A DNA stretch of 56,121 bases from Bacteroidales bacterium UBA6229. Lineage in GTDB: Bacteria > Bacteroidota > Bacteroidia > Bacteroidales > F082. The DNA lies in the NCBI GenBank assembly GCA_002440975.1, contig DJWN01000068.1, positions 1 to 56,121 on the forward strand. Direction: 5' to 3'. The position numbers and the translations under genes are program-made. The stretch's first letter is position 1, and every line of letters begins with the position of its first letter. The notes under the pieces were generated by a model. It worked only from the letters and a program-made list of their open reading frames with translations, was not told where the DNA came from and ran no database searches. Positions 1 to 8,468 of the stretch are shown here, piece after piece.

Positions 1-227
1 TTGAAGAAACACCCAAGAAAAACTATGTAGCTTATATAACAAGTCAAAATTTTGTGTGTAGGCAGACTTATAAAAAGAAAATTACGCTTTATTTAAAACT
101 CAATACTGACGAAATCAAAACAATGCCCAAGCAAGGTCGAGATGCAAAAAACATTGGTCATTTCGGTATTGGTGATTTTGAATTGACAGTTAAAGATTTA
201 AAAAACTTCGAAGAATCAAAGCATTAG
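1..227 (+). CDS. C-terminal end of a DUF5655-type protein (partial)
   Basis: The window opens inside a reading frame that starts at base 3 and ends with TAG at 225-227. Its 74 visible residues include YVAYITSQNFVC, KKKITLYLKLNTDEI and GRDAKNIGHFGIGDFELTV. This matches the DUF5655 domain (COG3586, labelled 'predicted transport protein') found at the C terminus of restriction-like and hypothetical proteins: a basic beta-strand block, then a 'D..N.GHfG.GD.E' block. The biochemical role of the domain is not established. The N terminus is outside the window, so full length and partner domains are unknown. The next gene converges on it from the minus strand about 100 bases downstream, and those bases show nothing notable. 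Confidence 0.6.
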   Translation, partial: EETPKKNYVAYITSQNFVCRQTYKKKITLYLKLNTDEIKTMPKQGRDAKNIGHFGIGDFELTVKDLKNFEESKH

Positions 228-328
228 ATAAATGAAGCATACAAAAATATTGGTGGATAAATTTAGTCATTAAAAACGATCAGAATTTGAGATATTTCCA
301 ATCAATTATTTCTGTGTAATTATACAGC

Positions 329-2194
329 CTAATACCCTAAAAACTCCTCAAACCAAACCTGCAAATAGGCTTTGCCCTGATTGATGATTTGTTCTTCTTT
401 TTCAGGAGGAAAGTTCTTTTGATAATAGATGTCCAGTTTCTTATTCCATACAAATTGGCCTTCAGGGGTTTTAAAGCCAAGGCCTTCGTTGGTTTCGAAA
501 TAGGCAAAGGGCTGGTAGCATTTGTTCATCAGGTTTTTACTCCAGAAAAATTCTTTATGGCTCAGATTCAGTTGTGCCAGAATTGTGGCAGGAAGATCAT
601 TGTTACCGCTGATCAGGTCGAAATGTTTTCCCCTCAGCGAATCTTTCAATGCCGGACCGGTGATGAGCAATGGAATCTTGCGGTATTTAAAACTATCAAC
701 CGGATGGTTGCGGTAGGTATTATGACTGTGGTCGGCCAGGATAATGAAAAGAGTGTTTTGGTACCATTCCTGCTGTTTTGCTACTTCAAAAAAAGCACCC
801 AGGGCCTTATCAGTATAATGCGCCGAGTTGATAAAATCTTTTTCCAGTTTTGGCCATTGGATCACATGCTCCATCGGAAAGTCGTAGGGCGAATGCGAAC
901 TGAGCGTGAATACTGTGCTGAAAAAGGGCTGAGGCAAACTGCACAATTGCCTGGCATACCACGGCAACATAAAGGAGTCGTGCACTCCGAGTTTGCCACG
1001 CGGAAAATCATCGCGAATGTCTTTGCCTTCCACAATCAGGTCAAACTCGTTGTAAATCAGATAAGAAAGTATGTTGCCATAGATCAGCTGTCCGCCAAAA
1101 TAAAAACTTGTATGGAACCCTTCCTCGTTCAGTAATTTGATCATACTGGGCAAAGCACCATATTTTTCGGGATGATTGGTGATGGTGGTGATTGGCAATC
1201 CGGGCATACCCGCAAACAAGGAACCTATTGCCTGTTGCGAACGGTTTGCGCTTGCATAAAAATTAGTGAAAAGTAACCCCTCGCTTTCTAATTCCCTGAA
1301 GTTGGGCGTGATGCCAGCTTCTCCGCCCAAAGACTCGATCAAATCAGCCGACCAGCTCTCGAGCAATAAAACAACAATATTTGGATTTTCGCTCCCGAGA
1401 ATTGAAACCGTGCTGTCGCAATCCGTTTGATGTAACTCCTGCACCAGGGCTTCAGCCAATTCGTCAGGCATACTTTTAAATAAGTTTTCCTTATTAAATT
1501 GTTGTGCATCCAAAGTGCTCACCAACAGATTGTATGCTGGATTAACCGCAGTCAGGTTCAGCAGGTTATAACTGCTGTAATAGGCCGCACTGGTTGTAAT
1601 GGGTATCTCTTTGATACCACCCCGTATTGCCAAAAACAAAACAATCATCCAGACCGGCACTATCCAAAAAAGATTAACGGGTTTTATTTTGTTGAATTCA
1701 AATCTCAGGCTGAACCATTTTTTATACACCCAAAACAAGCCAATTGAAAGAGCGATCCAACTCAGTATCAAAATGATAAATGTACTGCTACTCACTGAGT
1801 TAAATACTTCTGTTGGATTCTTAAGATAGACCAGGGCCTTATATGATAGCTTAGTTTTCCATTCTCCATACAATCCGGTTTCGCCCAGGGCGGTCAGGCT
1901 ATACAATAAAATAATAACAAACACATACACATTAAAAATCCAGGACCAAAAGCGTCCGGGCTTAAGCAACGAAAGTGTGGCAATCGCTATAGCAGCAATC
2001 AAAATATAACCAATAGTGGCTATATCAAGCCAAAATGCAGCCGGAAATACGCTGATAATCTCAACGAAAGGAATTTCTTCTGCCTGAATGATCGAGTGAT
2101 GAAACAGTAAAAATACGATACGAAACAGATTGAAAACCAGCAACAAAAATATTGCCAACCGAATGATCTGAAAGTGAAATTTAAATTGCTGCAT
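329..2194 (-). CDS. LTA synthase-family membrane sulfatase/phosphoglycerol transferase
   Basis: A 621-residue inner-membrane enzyme of the alkaline-phosphatase superfamily, LtaS/MdoB type. Five or so hydrophobic segments in the first 210 residues precede an extracytoplasmic sulfatase-like domain. Metal-site motifs are visible: NIVVLLLES (Glu about 279), SSHSPYDFP, and ILADHSH near the C terminus. The nucleophile position, in ANRSQQAIGSL, reads Ser (about 319) where relatives usually have Thr. The family transfers phosphoglycerol or phosphoethanolamine to glycans or lipids; the acceptor here is unknown. The ATG at 2194 is preferred over an upstream in-frame TTG (2251), because a TAnnTTTG promoter element at 2225-2232 lies between them. 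It is divergent from yggS. A periplasmic phosphatase or sulfatase role is the alternative. Confidence 0.85.
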   Translation of the reverse strand: MQQFKFHFQIIRLAIFLLLVFNLFRIVFLLFHHSIIQAEEIPFVEIISVFPAAFWLDIATIGYILIAAIAIATLSLLKPGRFWSWIFNVYVFVIILLYSLTALGETGLYGEWKTKLSYKALVYLKNPTEVFNSVSSSTFIILILSWIALSIGLFWVYKKWFSLRFEFNKIKPVNLFWIVPVWMIVLFLAIRGGIKEIPITTSAAYYSSYNLLNLTAVNPAYNLLVSTLDAQQFNKENLFKSMPDELAEALVQELHQTDCDSTVSILGSENPNIVVLLLESWSADLIESLGGEAGITPNFRELESEGLLFTNFYASANRSQQAIGSLFAGMPGLPITTITNHPEKYGALPSMIKLLNEEGFHTSFYFGGQLIYGNILSYLIYNEFDLIVEGKDIRDDFPRGKLGVHDSFMLPWYARQLCSLPQPFFSTVFTLSSHSPYDFPMEHVIQWPKLEKDFINSAHYTDKALGAFFEVAKQQEWYQNTLFIILADHSHNTYRNHPVDSFKYRKIPLLITGPALKDSLRGKHFDLISGNNDLPATILAQLNLSHKEFFWSKNLMNKCYQPFAYFETNEGLGFKTPEGQFVWNKKLDIYYQKNFPPEKEEQIINQGKAYLQVWFEEFLGY

Positions 2195-2224
2195 AATGAT
2201 TTCAAAAGTAAAATAATTGCCTGA

Positions 2225-2232
2225 CAAATTTA
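2225..2232 (-). promoter_or_regulatory. -7 promoter element for the LTA synthase-family gene
   Basis: The minus strand reads TAAATTTG, an exact fit to the Bacteroidota TAnnTTTG element, about 30 bases upstream of the chosen ATG. A second TAAATTTG lies at 2260-2267. No convincing -33 TTG is seen at the right distance for either. Confidence 0.45.
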
Positions 2233-2297
2233 TCAAGGAAGTATTGCACAAAATGGCAGCAAATTTAAGATATATCAGCTCAAGCTGGCTAAATCCT

Positions 2298-2305
2298 TAT
2301 ATTTG
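2298..2305 (+). promoter_or_regulatory. -7 promoter element for yggS
   Basis: TATATTTG fits TAnnTTTG and lies 21 bases before the yggS ATG, implying a very short 5' leader. The -33 box is weak. It is back to back with the divergent promoter elements at 2225-2267. Confidence 0.55.
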
Positions 2306-2326
2306 CACGAATAAATACTACATTCA

Positions 2327-3013
2327 ATGTCACATCTGGTTTCTGAACAGCTTAAAAAAATTAAACGCACAATACCCGAACAGGTAAAATTAGTTGCTGT
2401 TTCCAAAACAAAGCCCATCGAAGATATTCTGGAGGCCTACAAGGCCGGTCAAATTTGCTTTGGCGAGAACAAGGCACAGGAAATGGAAGCAAAGTATGCG
2501 GCACTACCGGCAGATATTGAATGGCATTTTATCGGGCATCTTCAGACCAATAAAGTAAAATACATTGCGCCTTTTGTTTCGCTCATCGAAGCTGTTGACA
2601 GCCTGAAACTACTGAAAGAAATCAACAAACAGGCTGCTAAATTTAACCGGCAGATCCCATGCCTGCTACAGTTTCATATTGCTGAAGAAGAAACAAAGTT
2701 TGGCCTGGATCGCGAGGAAGCAATCACAATGCTCGAATCGGAGGCCTACAAAAAGATGAAAAATATCCAAATATCAGGCGTGATGGGTATGGCCACTTTT
2801 ACAGAAGATATGCAGCAGGTTCAAAGAGAATTTATTCACCTCCGTGAGATCTTCAACTGGCTTAAATCAACCTATTTTCCTCAAGCAGAAAGCTTCAAGG
2901 AGATATCCATGGGCATGTCAGGCGACTATCCAATTGCCATCGAAGCAGGAGCCACCATCGTTAGGGTTGGCAGTTTGATTTTTGGAGAACGAAACTATCC
3001 AGCAACAGAATAG
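2327..3013 (+). CDS. yggS: YggS/PLPBP family pyridoxal phosphate homeostasis protein
   Basis: A 228-residue single-domain TIM-barrel PLP-binding protein of the YggS/PROSC family. It carries PLP without a known enzymatic reaction and is involved in vitamin B6 and amino/keto acid homeostasis in the cytoplasm. Visible family signatures are LVAVSKTKP with the PLP lysine at about residue 27, CFGENKAQE, EWHFIGHLQTNKVK and the C-terminal phosphate-binding block SMGMSGDYPIAIEAGAT. Length is normal for the family. The downstream antiporter begins 3 bases after the stop, so the two are very likely co-transcribed from the promoter at 2298-2305. Confidence 0.95.
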   Translation: MSHLVSEQLKKIKRTIPEQVKLVAVSKTKPIEDILEAYKAGQICFGENKAQEMEAKYAALPADIEWHFIGHLQTNKVKYIAPFVSLIEAVDSLKLLKEINKQAAKFNRQIPCLLQFHIAEEETKFGLDREEAITMLESEAYKKMKNIQISGVMGMATFTEDMQQVQREFIHLREIFNWLKSTYFPQAESFKEISMGMSGDYPIAIEAGATIVRVGSLIFGERNYPATE

Positions 3014-3016
3014 ATT

Positions 3017-3973
3017 ATGCTGTTAACTTATATCTTATTTGCTGTTGGTTTTGTTGTCTTGATATTGGGTGCCAACTGGTTGGTAAACGGCTCCGTTTCG
3101 CTGGGTTTGCGCGCCAATCTTTCTCCTCTGGTAATCGGCCTTACGGTGGTAGCCTTCGGCACTTCCTTGCCCGAGTTGGTTATCAATGTTTTTGCCTCAT
3201 TCAAAGGCAGTTCCGATCTGGCAATTGGCAATGTGCTGGGCAGTAACATCATGAATATTTTTCTGATACTGGGTATTTCGTCCCAGTTTATGCCAATCCA
3301 TGTGGAGCGAATTTCTATTCGAAGAGATATACCTGTCGGCTTGTTTGCTACTTTGCTGTTTGGGCTGATAGCCAATGGCTATTTCATGGGCTTTGACCTT
3401 GTAATCAATCGTTTTGACGGCTTCGTCCTTTTGGCTGTATTTGGTATTTATCTGTGGTTTACTTTGAAAAAAGGAAACGGCATAGAGCCTGATCTGGATG
3501 TTGAAAACAAACAACCGGCTTCATGGCCAAAAACAATCCTATTAATATTGATCGGTCTGGCGGGACTGTTTTTTGGGGGTGAATGGGTATCGGACGGGGC
3601 TTTGGAAGTGGCCAAGGCACTCGGAATAAGCGAAACTGCTATTGGCCTCACCATAGTGGCAGCAGCTACCTCTTTACCCGAACTTGTAACGGCAATCGTT
3701 GCCGCCATGAAAAAAAATATTGGGATTGTTATGGGTAACGTATTAGGCTCTAATATAATCAATATTCTGGTTGTTCTCGGCACAAGTGCGATCATCAATC
3801 CGCTGATCTATCAAACCAAACTTAATGTAGAGCTAGGCATGGTAATCGCAGCAAATCTGGCTTTGGTTGTAGTGATCTATCTGGGCAAAGGATTTCGCCT
3901 GAGCAGATATGAAGGCATTTCGCTCATCTTGAGCTACATCGTATTCATCTGGTTCTCTATCAATTACAACTAA
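3017..3973 (+). CDS. Calcium/sodium antiporter, CaCA superfamily (YrbG type)
   Basis: A 318-residue inner-membrane cation exchanger with about ten transmembrane segments arranged as two inverted halves. Each half carries an alpha-repeat with the ion-coordinating glutamate: FGTSLPELVIN followed by GNVLGSNIMNIF in the first half, and AATSLPELVTA followed by GNVLGSNIINIL in the second. This is the classical YrbG/CaxA signature, and such proteins exchange Ca2+ for Na+ (or H+). It is the second gene of a two-gene unit with yggS. Ion specificity cannot be read from sequence alone. Confidence 0.93.
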   Translation: MLLTYILFAVGFVVLILGANWLVNGSVSLGLRANLSPLVIGLTVVAFGTSLPELVINVFASFKGSSDLAIGNVLGSNIMNIFLILGISSQFMPIHVERISIRRDIPVGLFATLLFGLIANGYFMGFDLVINRFDGFVLLAVFGIYLWFTLKKGNGIEPDLDVENKQPASWPKTILLILIGLAGLFFGGEWVSDGALEVAKALGISETAIGLTIVAAATSLPELVTAIVAAMKKNIGIVMGNVLGSNIINILVVLGTSAIINPLIYQTKLNVELGMVIAANLALVVVIYLGKGFRLSRYEGISLILSYIVFIWFSINYN

Positions 3974-4204
3974 GATTTGATACAATCGAGCTATTATTCT
4001 AATGTGCTAGATGAATAGCAAAGAATTTTTCAGCCGGATGACGTTCAACATACTTTCAATCGAAGTTGGATGATCAAAAAATCTTCTCCAAAATAAATAT
4101 TCCCTATCAAAATCATTTACAGTTTGATACGGATATTTACAAAACTTATAATAATTTTAAATTACCTTTTTCTTATTTTTTAACACCTTTTTCTTAAAAA
4201 TTAC

Positions 4205-4235
4205 TTGCACAGTATAATTTAGTGATGTATATTTG
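4205..4235 (+). promoter_or_regulatory. Strong Bacteroidota promoter driving the candidate small RNA
   Basis: TTG at 4205-4207, a 20-base spacer, then TATATTTG at 4228-4235. This matches both the -33 and the -7 elements with consensus spacing. No start codon or ORF of note follows before the hairpins, which points to a non-coding transcript starting near 4242. Confidence 0.65.
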
Positions 4236-4241
4236 CAGTCT

Positions 4242-4346
4242 AATTGGTTGGTTGTTTTTATAAGTTCGAACTTAATGCCCTTGCGGTGTGAATTGTTTTA
4301 GTTGTTTTTACAATTCACTCCAATGCCGCAAGGGCATTCCTCTTTT
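4242..4346 (+). ncRNA. Candidate structured small RNA (about 105 nt), unidentified family
   Basis: The intergenic stretch 3974-4463 holds a short self-contained unit. After the strong promoter comes a perfect 14-base palindrome, TAAGTTCGAACTTA, at 4261-4274. A long hairpin follows: outer arms AATGCCCTTGCGG (4274-4286) and CCGCAAGGGCATT (4326-4338), 13 pairs; inner arms GTGAATTG (4288-4295) and CAATTCAC (4311-4318); a 1-versus-7-base asymmetric internal loop; and a U-rich apical loop. CCTCTTTT then follows the stem, as in an intrinsic terminator. The long stem with an internal bulge recalls 6S-like RNAs, but I cannot match a known consensus. Alternatives are a terminator-like element or a leader of the downstream transketolase gene; the latter has its own promoter element at 4399-4406. 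Confidence 0.5.
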
Positions 4347-4398
4347 ATATACCGCTACATTTTCCACATCACAATCGTGCAATCTTAAGCAGAATGTT

Positions 4399-4406
4399 TA
4401 CTTTTG
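4399..4406 (+). promoter_or_regulatory. -7 promoter element for the transketolase genes
   Basis: TACTTTTG fits TAnnTTTG and lies 57 bases before the transketolase N-subunit ATG. It separates that operon from the candidate small RNA upstream. The -33 region is poor. Confidence 0.5.
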
Positions 4407-4463
4407 CACTTTCATTTCCAGTGCTTATAGTGGAGTTAATAAATTTGAATCAAAAAATCCAAT

Positions 4464-5309
4464 ATGACAGATTTTGAGCAATTAAAACGTGTTGCATCGC
4501 AGGTGCGAAGAGATATCGTACGGATGGTTCATGCACGTCAATCAGGTCATCCGGGCGGTTCGCTTGGTTGTGCAGACTTAATGACTTTATTATACTTCGA
4601 TCACCTACGAATCAATGCCCCCGAATTTGACATGAACGGCATTGGTGAGGATGTTTTCTTTCTCTCAAATGGTCATATCAGTCCTGTTTTTTATAGTGTT
4701 TTGGCACATCGGGGATATTTTCCGGTAAGTGAGTTAGCCACTTTCAGAGCGATCGAATCACGCTTACAAGGTCATCCAACCACCCACGAAGGGCTTCCGG
4801 GAGTACGCATCTCGAGTGGCTCGCTGGGACAAGGCTTATCGGCTGGCATTGGAGCAGCCAATGCCAAAAAACTCAATCGCGACAGGCATTTGGTTTATGT
4901 GCTTATGGGTGATGGCGAGCAGCAGGAAGGACAGATATGGGAAGCTGCCATGTATGCCGGAAGTCGAAAAACAGATAACCTGATTGCATTGATTGATTAC
5001 AACCACAAACAAATCGACGGGCCGGTTGATGAGGTGATGCCTTTGGGCGACCTCAGGGCAAAATATGAAGCTTTTGGCTGGAAAGTTTACGAAACAGATG
5101 GCAATCAGATGGACAAACTTTCCGAACAGCTCGAAAACTGTCGCAATGAAGCCTTTAAAGGATTTCCGCAGCTGATCTTAATGAAGACGGAAATGGGACA
5201 GGGTGTCGATTTCATGATGGGAACACACAAATGGCATGGCATTGCTCCCAATGATGAGCAACTCAAAAATGCGCTTTCGCAGTTGGAAGAAACCCTTGGT
5301 GATTATTGA
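4464..5309 (+). CDS. Transketolase, N-terminal (pyrophosphate-binding) subunit
   Basis: A 281-residue thiamine diphosphate-binding half of transketolase. It shows the conserved SGHPGGSLGCADL, FFLSNGHISP and SSGSLGQGLSAGIG blocks, plus the GDG...N ThDP/Mg motif (LMGDGEQQEGQIWEA ... IDYNHKQIDG). Transketolase moves two-carbon ketol units in the non-oxidative pentose phosphate pathway, making erythrose-4-phosphate. In split forms this subunit pairs with the separately encoded C-terminal half, which starts 10 bases downstream. It is the first gene of an operon with tktC and aroK. 1-deoxyxylulose-5-phosphate synthase is excluded by the size and motifs. Confidence 0.93.
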   Translation: MTDFEQLKRVASQVRRDIVRMVHARQSGHPGGSLGCADLMTLLYFDHLRINAPEFDMNGIGEDVFFLSNGHISPVFYSVLAHRGYFPVSELATFRAIESRLQGHPTTHEGLPGVRISSGSLGQGLSAGIGAANAKKLNRDRHLVYVLMGDGEQQEGQIWEAAMYAGSRKTDNLIALIDYNHKQIDGPVDEVMPLGDLRAKYEAFGWKVYETDGNQMDKLSEQLENCRNEAFKGFPQLILMKTEMGQGVDFMMGTHKWHGIAPNDEQLKNALSQLEETLGDY

Positions 5310-5319
5310 AAATATTGAA

Positions 5320-6273
5320 ATGATGAAGTTTACCATACAAAACCATAAAGACACACGCTCAGGGTTTGGCGATGGCCTTTTTGAGCTGGGACAGGAAAAC
5401 GATAAAGTGGTGGCTCTCTGCGCCGATCTAACCGGATCGATGAAGATGGATGCCTTTGCTAATGCCTTTCCTGAGAGATTTTTTCAAACAGGTATCGCAG
5501 AAGCCAATATGATGGGAATCGCAGCCGGGATGACTATCGGAGGAATGATTCCGTTCACCGGCACTTTCGCTAATTTCTCAACAGGCAGGGTTTATGATCA
5601 GATCCGGCAATCCATTGCTTATTCAGGCAAGAATGTAAAAATCTGTGCATCACATGCCGGACTTACACTGGGCGAGGATGGTGCCACCCATCAAATTCTG
5701 GAGGATATCGGGCTGATGCGTATGCTCCCCGGCATGACGGTTATTGTTCCGTGTGATTATAACCAGACCAAGGCTGCCGTAAAAGCGATTGCCGAGCTTA
5801 ATGGCCCTGTTTACCTGCGTTTTGGCCGGCCAAAAGTTCCAAATTTCACCCCGGTCAACCAAAGTTTTGAAATTGGCAAAGCACTTGTCTATCAAGAAGG
5901 CACTGATGTTACACTGCTGGCAACCGGACATCTGGTATGGGAAGCACTTCAGGCTGCAGAACAACTGGCAGAGAAAGGAATATCGGCCGGAGTGATCAAT
6001 GTGGCAACCATTAAACCACTGGATGAAAGCACAATCCTTGAAGCTGTTGAAAAAACAAAATGTGTGGTAACCGCAGAAGAACACCAGCAATTTGGCGGAC
6101 TAGGCGAAATGGTTGCAGCTTTGCTTACGCAAAACACCCCCTACCCTGTGGAAATGGTTGCCGTAAAAGACCAATTCGGACAAAGTGGTACACCGCAGGA
6201 ACTTATGAAACTATACCAGCTTGATGCAAAGGCAATTGTTGATGCTGCCTTAAAACTTGTTGCACGCAAATAA
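5320..6273 (+). CDS. Transketolase, C-terminal (pyrimidine-binding) subunit
   Basis: A 317-residue subunit with the transketolase pyrimidine-binding domain (RSGFGDGLFELGQ ... FFQTGIAEANMMGIAAGM, with the catalytic Glu in GIAEANM, then TFANFSTGRVYDQIR) and the C-terminal transketolase domain (VTLLATGHLVWEAL, TAEEHQQFGGLGEMV). It completes the enzyme with the upstream subunit. An in-frame ATG at 5236 lies inside the preceding gene, and the intervening residues look like an out-of-frame shadow of it. The tandem ATG at 5320/5323 gives the standard N terminus and is preferred. Confidence 0.93.
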   Translation: MMKFTIQNHKDTRSGFGDGLFELGQENDKVVALCADLTGSMKMDAFANAFPERFFQTGIAEANMMGIAAGMTIGGMIPFTGTFANFSTGRVYDQIRQSIAYSGKNVKICASHAGLTLGEDGATHQILEDIGLMRMLPGMTVIVPCDYNQTKAAVKAIAELNGPVYLRFGRPKVPNFTPVNQSFEIGKALVYQEGTDVTLLATGHLVWEALQAAEQLAEKGISAGVINVATIKPLDESTILEAVEKTKCVVTAEEHQQFGGLGEMVAALLTQNTPYPVEMVAVKDQFGQSGTPQELMKLYQLDAKAIVDAALKLVARK

Positions 6274-6296
6274 ATTCGTGATAACGAAGTGCTGAA

Positions 6297-6824
6297 ATGG
6301 ACCAAAGAATTTACCTGATTGGTTATATGGGCGTTGGCAAAAGCACCATCGCCCGGAAATTAGCAAAGCTGCTTAACTGGGAGGTAATGGATTTGGATCA
6401 GGCTTTTGAAACCCGCTACAAAATCAGCGTTTCTGATTTTTTTAAACGCTATGATGAAACTCTCTTCAGAAAACTGGAACGTAGCCTGCTAAGGGAATCC
6501 GTTGATCTTTCGCAGACAATAATTTCGACCGGAGGCGGAACTCCCTGTTTTTATGATAATATGGAATGGATGAACCAAAATGGCCTCACCGTTTTTCTAA
6601 AAATGAGTGCTGGCTGTTTATCGAATCGTTTGCTCAATGCCAAGAAAAAACGACCGCTTATCAGCGGACAATCAAAGGATCAACTTCATTCCTTTATCAA
6701 AAAACATCTACAGAAACGCTCCATTTTTTACACCCAGGCAAGGCTTCATTTCGAGGCCGAATCTCCCGATATTCAAGCACTGGCCGAACTTATAAAGCCT
6801 TATCTCAGTTCAGCTAAGATTTGA
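6297..6824 (+). CDS. aroK: Shikimate kinase
   Basis: A 175-residue P-loop kinase that phosphorylates shikimate at the 3-hydroxyl using ATP, in chorismate and aromatic amino acid biosynthesis in the cytoplasm. Walker A GYMGVGKST is at residues 9-17. VMDLDQAFE supplies the shikimate- and metal-binding aspartates, FRKLERSLL the conserved Arg/Glu block, and IISTGGGTPC the Gly-rich substrate loop. Length is normal. It lies 23 bases after the transketolase C subunit, coupling an erythrose-4-phosphate-producing enzyme to the pathway that uses it. Its last bases overlap the convergent rlmD end by 11 bases. Confidence 0.93.
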   Translation: MDQRIYLIGYMGVGKSTIARKLAKLLNWEVMDLDQAFETRYKISVSDFFKRYDETLFRKLERSLLRESVDLSQTIISTGGGTPCFYDNMEWMNQNGLTVFLKMSAGCLSNRLLNAKKKRPLISGQSKDQLHSFIKKHLQKRSIFYTQARLHFEAESPDIQALAELIKPYLSSAKI

Positions 6825-8244
6825 GTTTCAATAAAACAATATTTTCAACGTGCGCGGTTTGCGGAAACATATCCACCGGCTGAACTTCCATCACCTTGTA
6901 TTTTTCATCCAGCAAATTCAAATCACGTGCCTGTGTTGCCGGATTACAACTGATATAAAGAATTCGATCTGATTCGATTGACAATAACTGATTCACCACC
7001 TTAGGATGCATCCCGGCTCTTGGCGGATCAGTAAGGATCAAGTCCGGCTTGCCATGCTCACTGATGAATGCATCATTCAGCACTGCTGCCATGTCGCCGG
7101 CAAAAAAGCGAACGTTATCGATCTGATTTCGTTTAGCATTGCTCTCGGCATCTTTAACAGCTTGTTCAACATATTCAATTCCAATAACTTCCTTTACAAA
7201 CCTGGCAAAATACAAAGCAATTGTTCCGGCTCCTGTATAGAGGTCATAAACCTTCTCGCCACCCGATGGATTAACCAGTTCTAATGCCGCACGATACAAA
7301 CGTTCAGCCTGATGAGCGTTGGTTTGATAAAAGGATACCGGACCAACCTCAAACTGTAAATCAGGGTATCCGGTGCGGGGACTGGCCATGCTTTCCACGA
7401 GAAATGTCTCACCCGCATAAGGTCTTATCTCCAAATCATTGATCACGTCATTTTTTTTGTCATTGACAACGTATTGCAATGAAGTGATCGCGCTAAACTC
7501 TTTTGCCAGGGCAGGCAATAAGCCATTCAACACCATTTCGTCCTCGTGATGAATTACCAATATGACCATAAAATCGCCTGCTTTGGTATTTCGGATAATC
7601 AGATTCCGTAACAAGCCTTCATGGTTGCGCACATCATAAAAACTCAACTTATGTTCCAATGCAAACTTCCTGACAAAAAGCCGAATTTCGTTTGAAGGGT
7701 CGGGTTGCAGATGACAATGTGTGATGTCCAGTATCCGATCGAACATACCCGGCAAATGAAATCCCAGGCCATTCATTTCAGATTCAGATTTAAGCTCCGA
7801 TGGTGCTTCATCAGTAAACCACTTCCGGTTCGAAAAAGTATATTCCAGTTTATTCCGGTAATAATAAGGATGTGGTGCTGCCAAAATAGGTTTAATGCCG
7901 GGATAATCAACCTTTGCTATTCTGTCGAGATTATCTTTCACCTGCTTTTCTTTAAAATGCAGTTGATGTTGATATCCCATATGCTGCCATTTGCAACCGC
8001 CACAGGTTCCAAAATGCTGACATTCAGGCTCTGTTCTGAGATCAGAAAACCGATGATACTGCAGCACCCTGCCTTCAAAATAATTCTTCTTCTTCCGGAA
8101 TACCTCTAAATCAACTACATCACCCGGAGCCGCAAACGGCACAAATACAACCTGATTCTCCGGCTTGGCCACAGCCTTTCCCTCCGAGCCTGCATCAATT
8201 ATTTCAACTTCATTAAAAAACTGTGGTTTACGTCTATTTTTCAT
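6814..8244 (-). CDS. rlmD: 23S rRNA (uracil-C5)-methyltransferase, RlmD/RumA family
   Basis: A 476-residue SAM-dependent RNA methyltransferase. The N-terminal TRAM domain (EGKAVAKPENQVVFVPFAAP) is followed by a [4Fe-4S] cysteine cluster (Cys75, Cys81 and Cys84 in CQHFGTCGGCKW, with a fourth at about 168 in DITHCHLQP). The C-terminal Rossmann fold has the SAM motif LYTGAGTIALYFA, LILTDPPRAG and the catalytic cysteine in ILYISCNPAT. The family makes m5U in 23S rRNA (or tRNA for TrmA-like members); RlmD is preferred from the TRAM plus Fe-S architecture. It is monocistronic and convergent with aroK. The exact target uridine cannot be assigned. Confidence 0.88.
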   Translation of the reverse strand: MKNRRKPQFFNEVEIIDAGSEGKAVAKPENQVVFVPFAAPGDVVDLEVFRKKKNYFEGRVLQYHRFSDLRTEPECQHFGTCGGCKWQHMGYQHQLHFKEKQVKDNLDRIAKVDYPGIKPILAAPHPYYYRNKLEYTFSNRKWFTDEAPSELKSESEMNGLGFHLPGMFDRILDITHCHLQPDPSNEIRLFVRKFALEHKLSFYDVRNHEGLLRNLIIRNTKAGDFMVILVIHHEDEMVLNGLLPALAKEFSAITSLQYVVNDKKNDVINDLEIRPYAGETFLVESMASPRTGYPDLQFEVGPVSFYQTNAHQAERLYRAALELVNPSGGEKVYDLYTGAGTIALYFARFVKEVIGIEYVEQAVKDAESNAKRNQIDNVRFFAGDMAAVLNDAFISEHGKPDLILTDPPRAGMHPKVVNQLLSIESDRILYISCNPATQARDLNLLDEKYKVMEVQPVDMFPQTAHVENIVLLKLKS

Positions 8245-8288
8245 TCATCAAGAAAATTAAAGCATTTTGTTAAATGGGGAATAAGCCG

Positions 8289-8296
8289 CAAAATTA
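8289..8296 (-). promoter_or_regulatory. -7 promoter element for rlmD
   Basis: The minus strand reads TAATTTTG (fits TAnnTTTG), 45 bases upstream of the rlmD ATG. No clear -33 box. Confidence 0.4.
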
Positions 8297-8468
8297 CTAC
8301 TTCATCCGAACTATTGGCATTTACTTTTAATACGCAATCTAAAATGCTGATTACTTGTATCATAACAATCAATGCAATGAGATCGATCACAGATTCAGGC
8401 AATAAAAACTATCAATATTTGCTATCTTTACAGCAAAATCGTGCATTGGTGAAAAATATTCAAATCAA

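Noticed and set aside
389..1135. 248-residue open frame on the plus strand inside the LTA synthase-family gene
   Set aside because: It is the antisense of a gene with clear catalytic motifs and shows no recognisable family itself.
3998..4022. Small inverted pair GCTATT/AATAGC after the antiporter
   Set aside because: Six pairs with a long loop and no U-tract; not enough to call a terminator.
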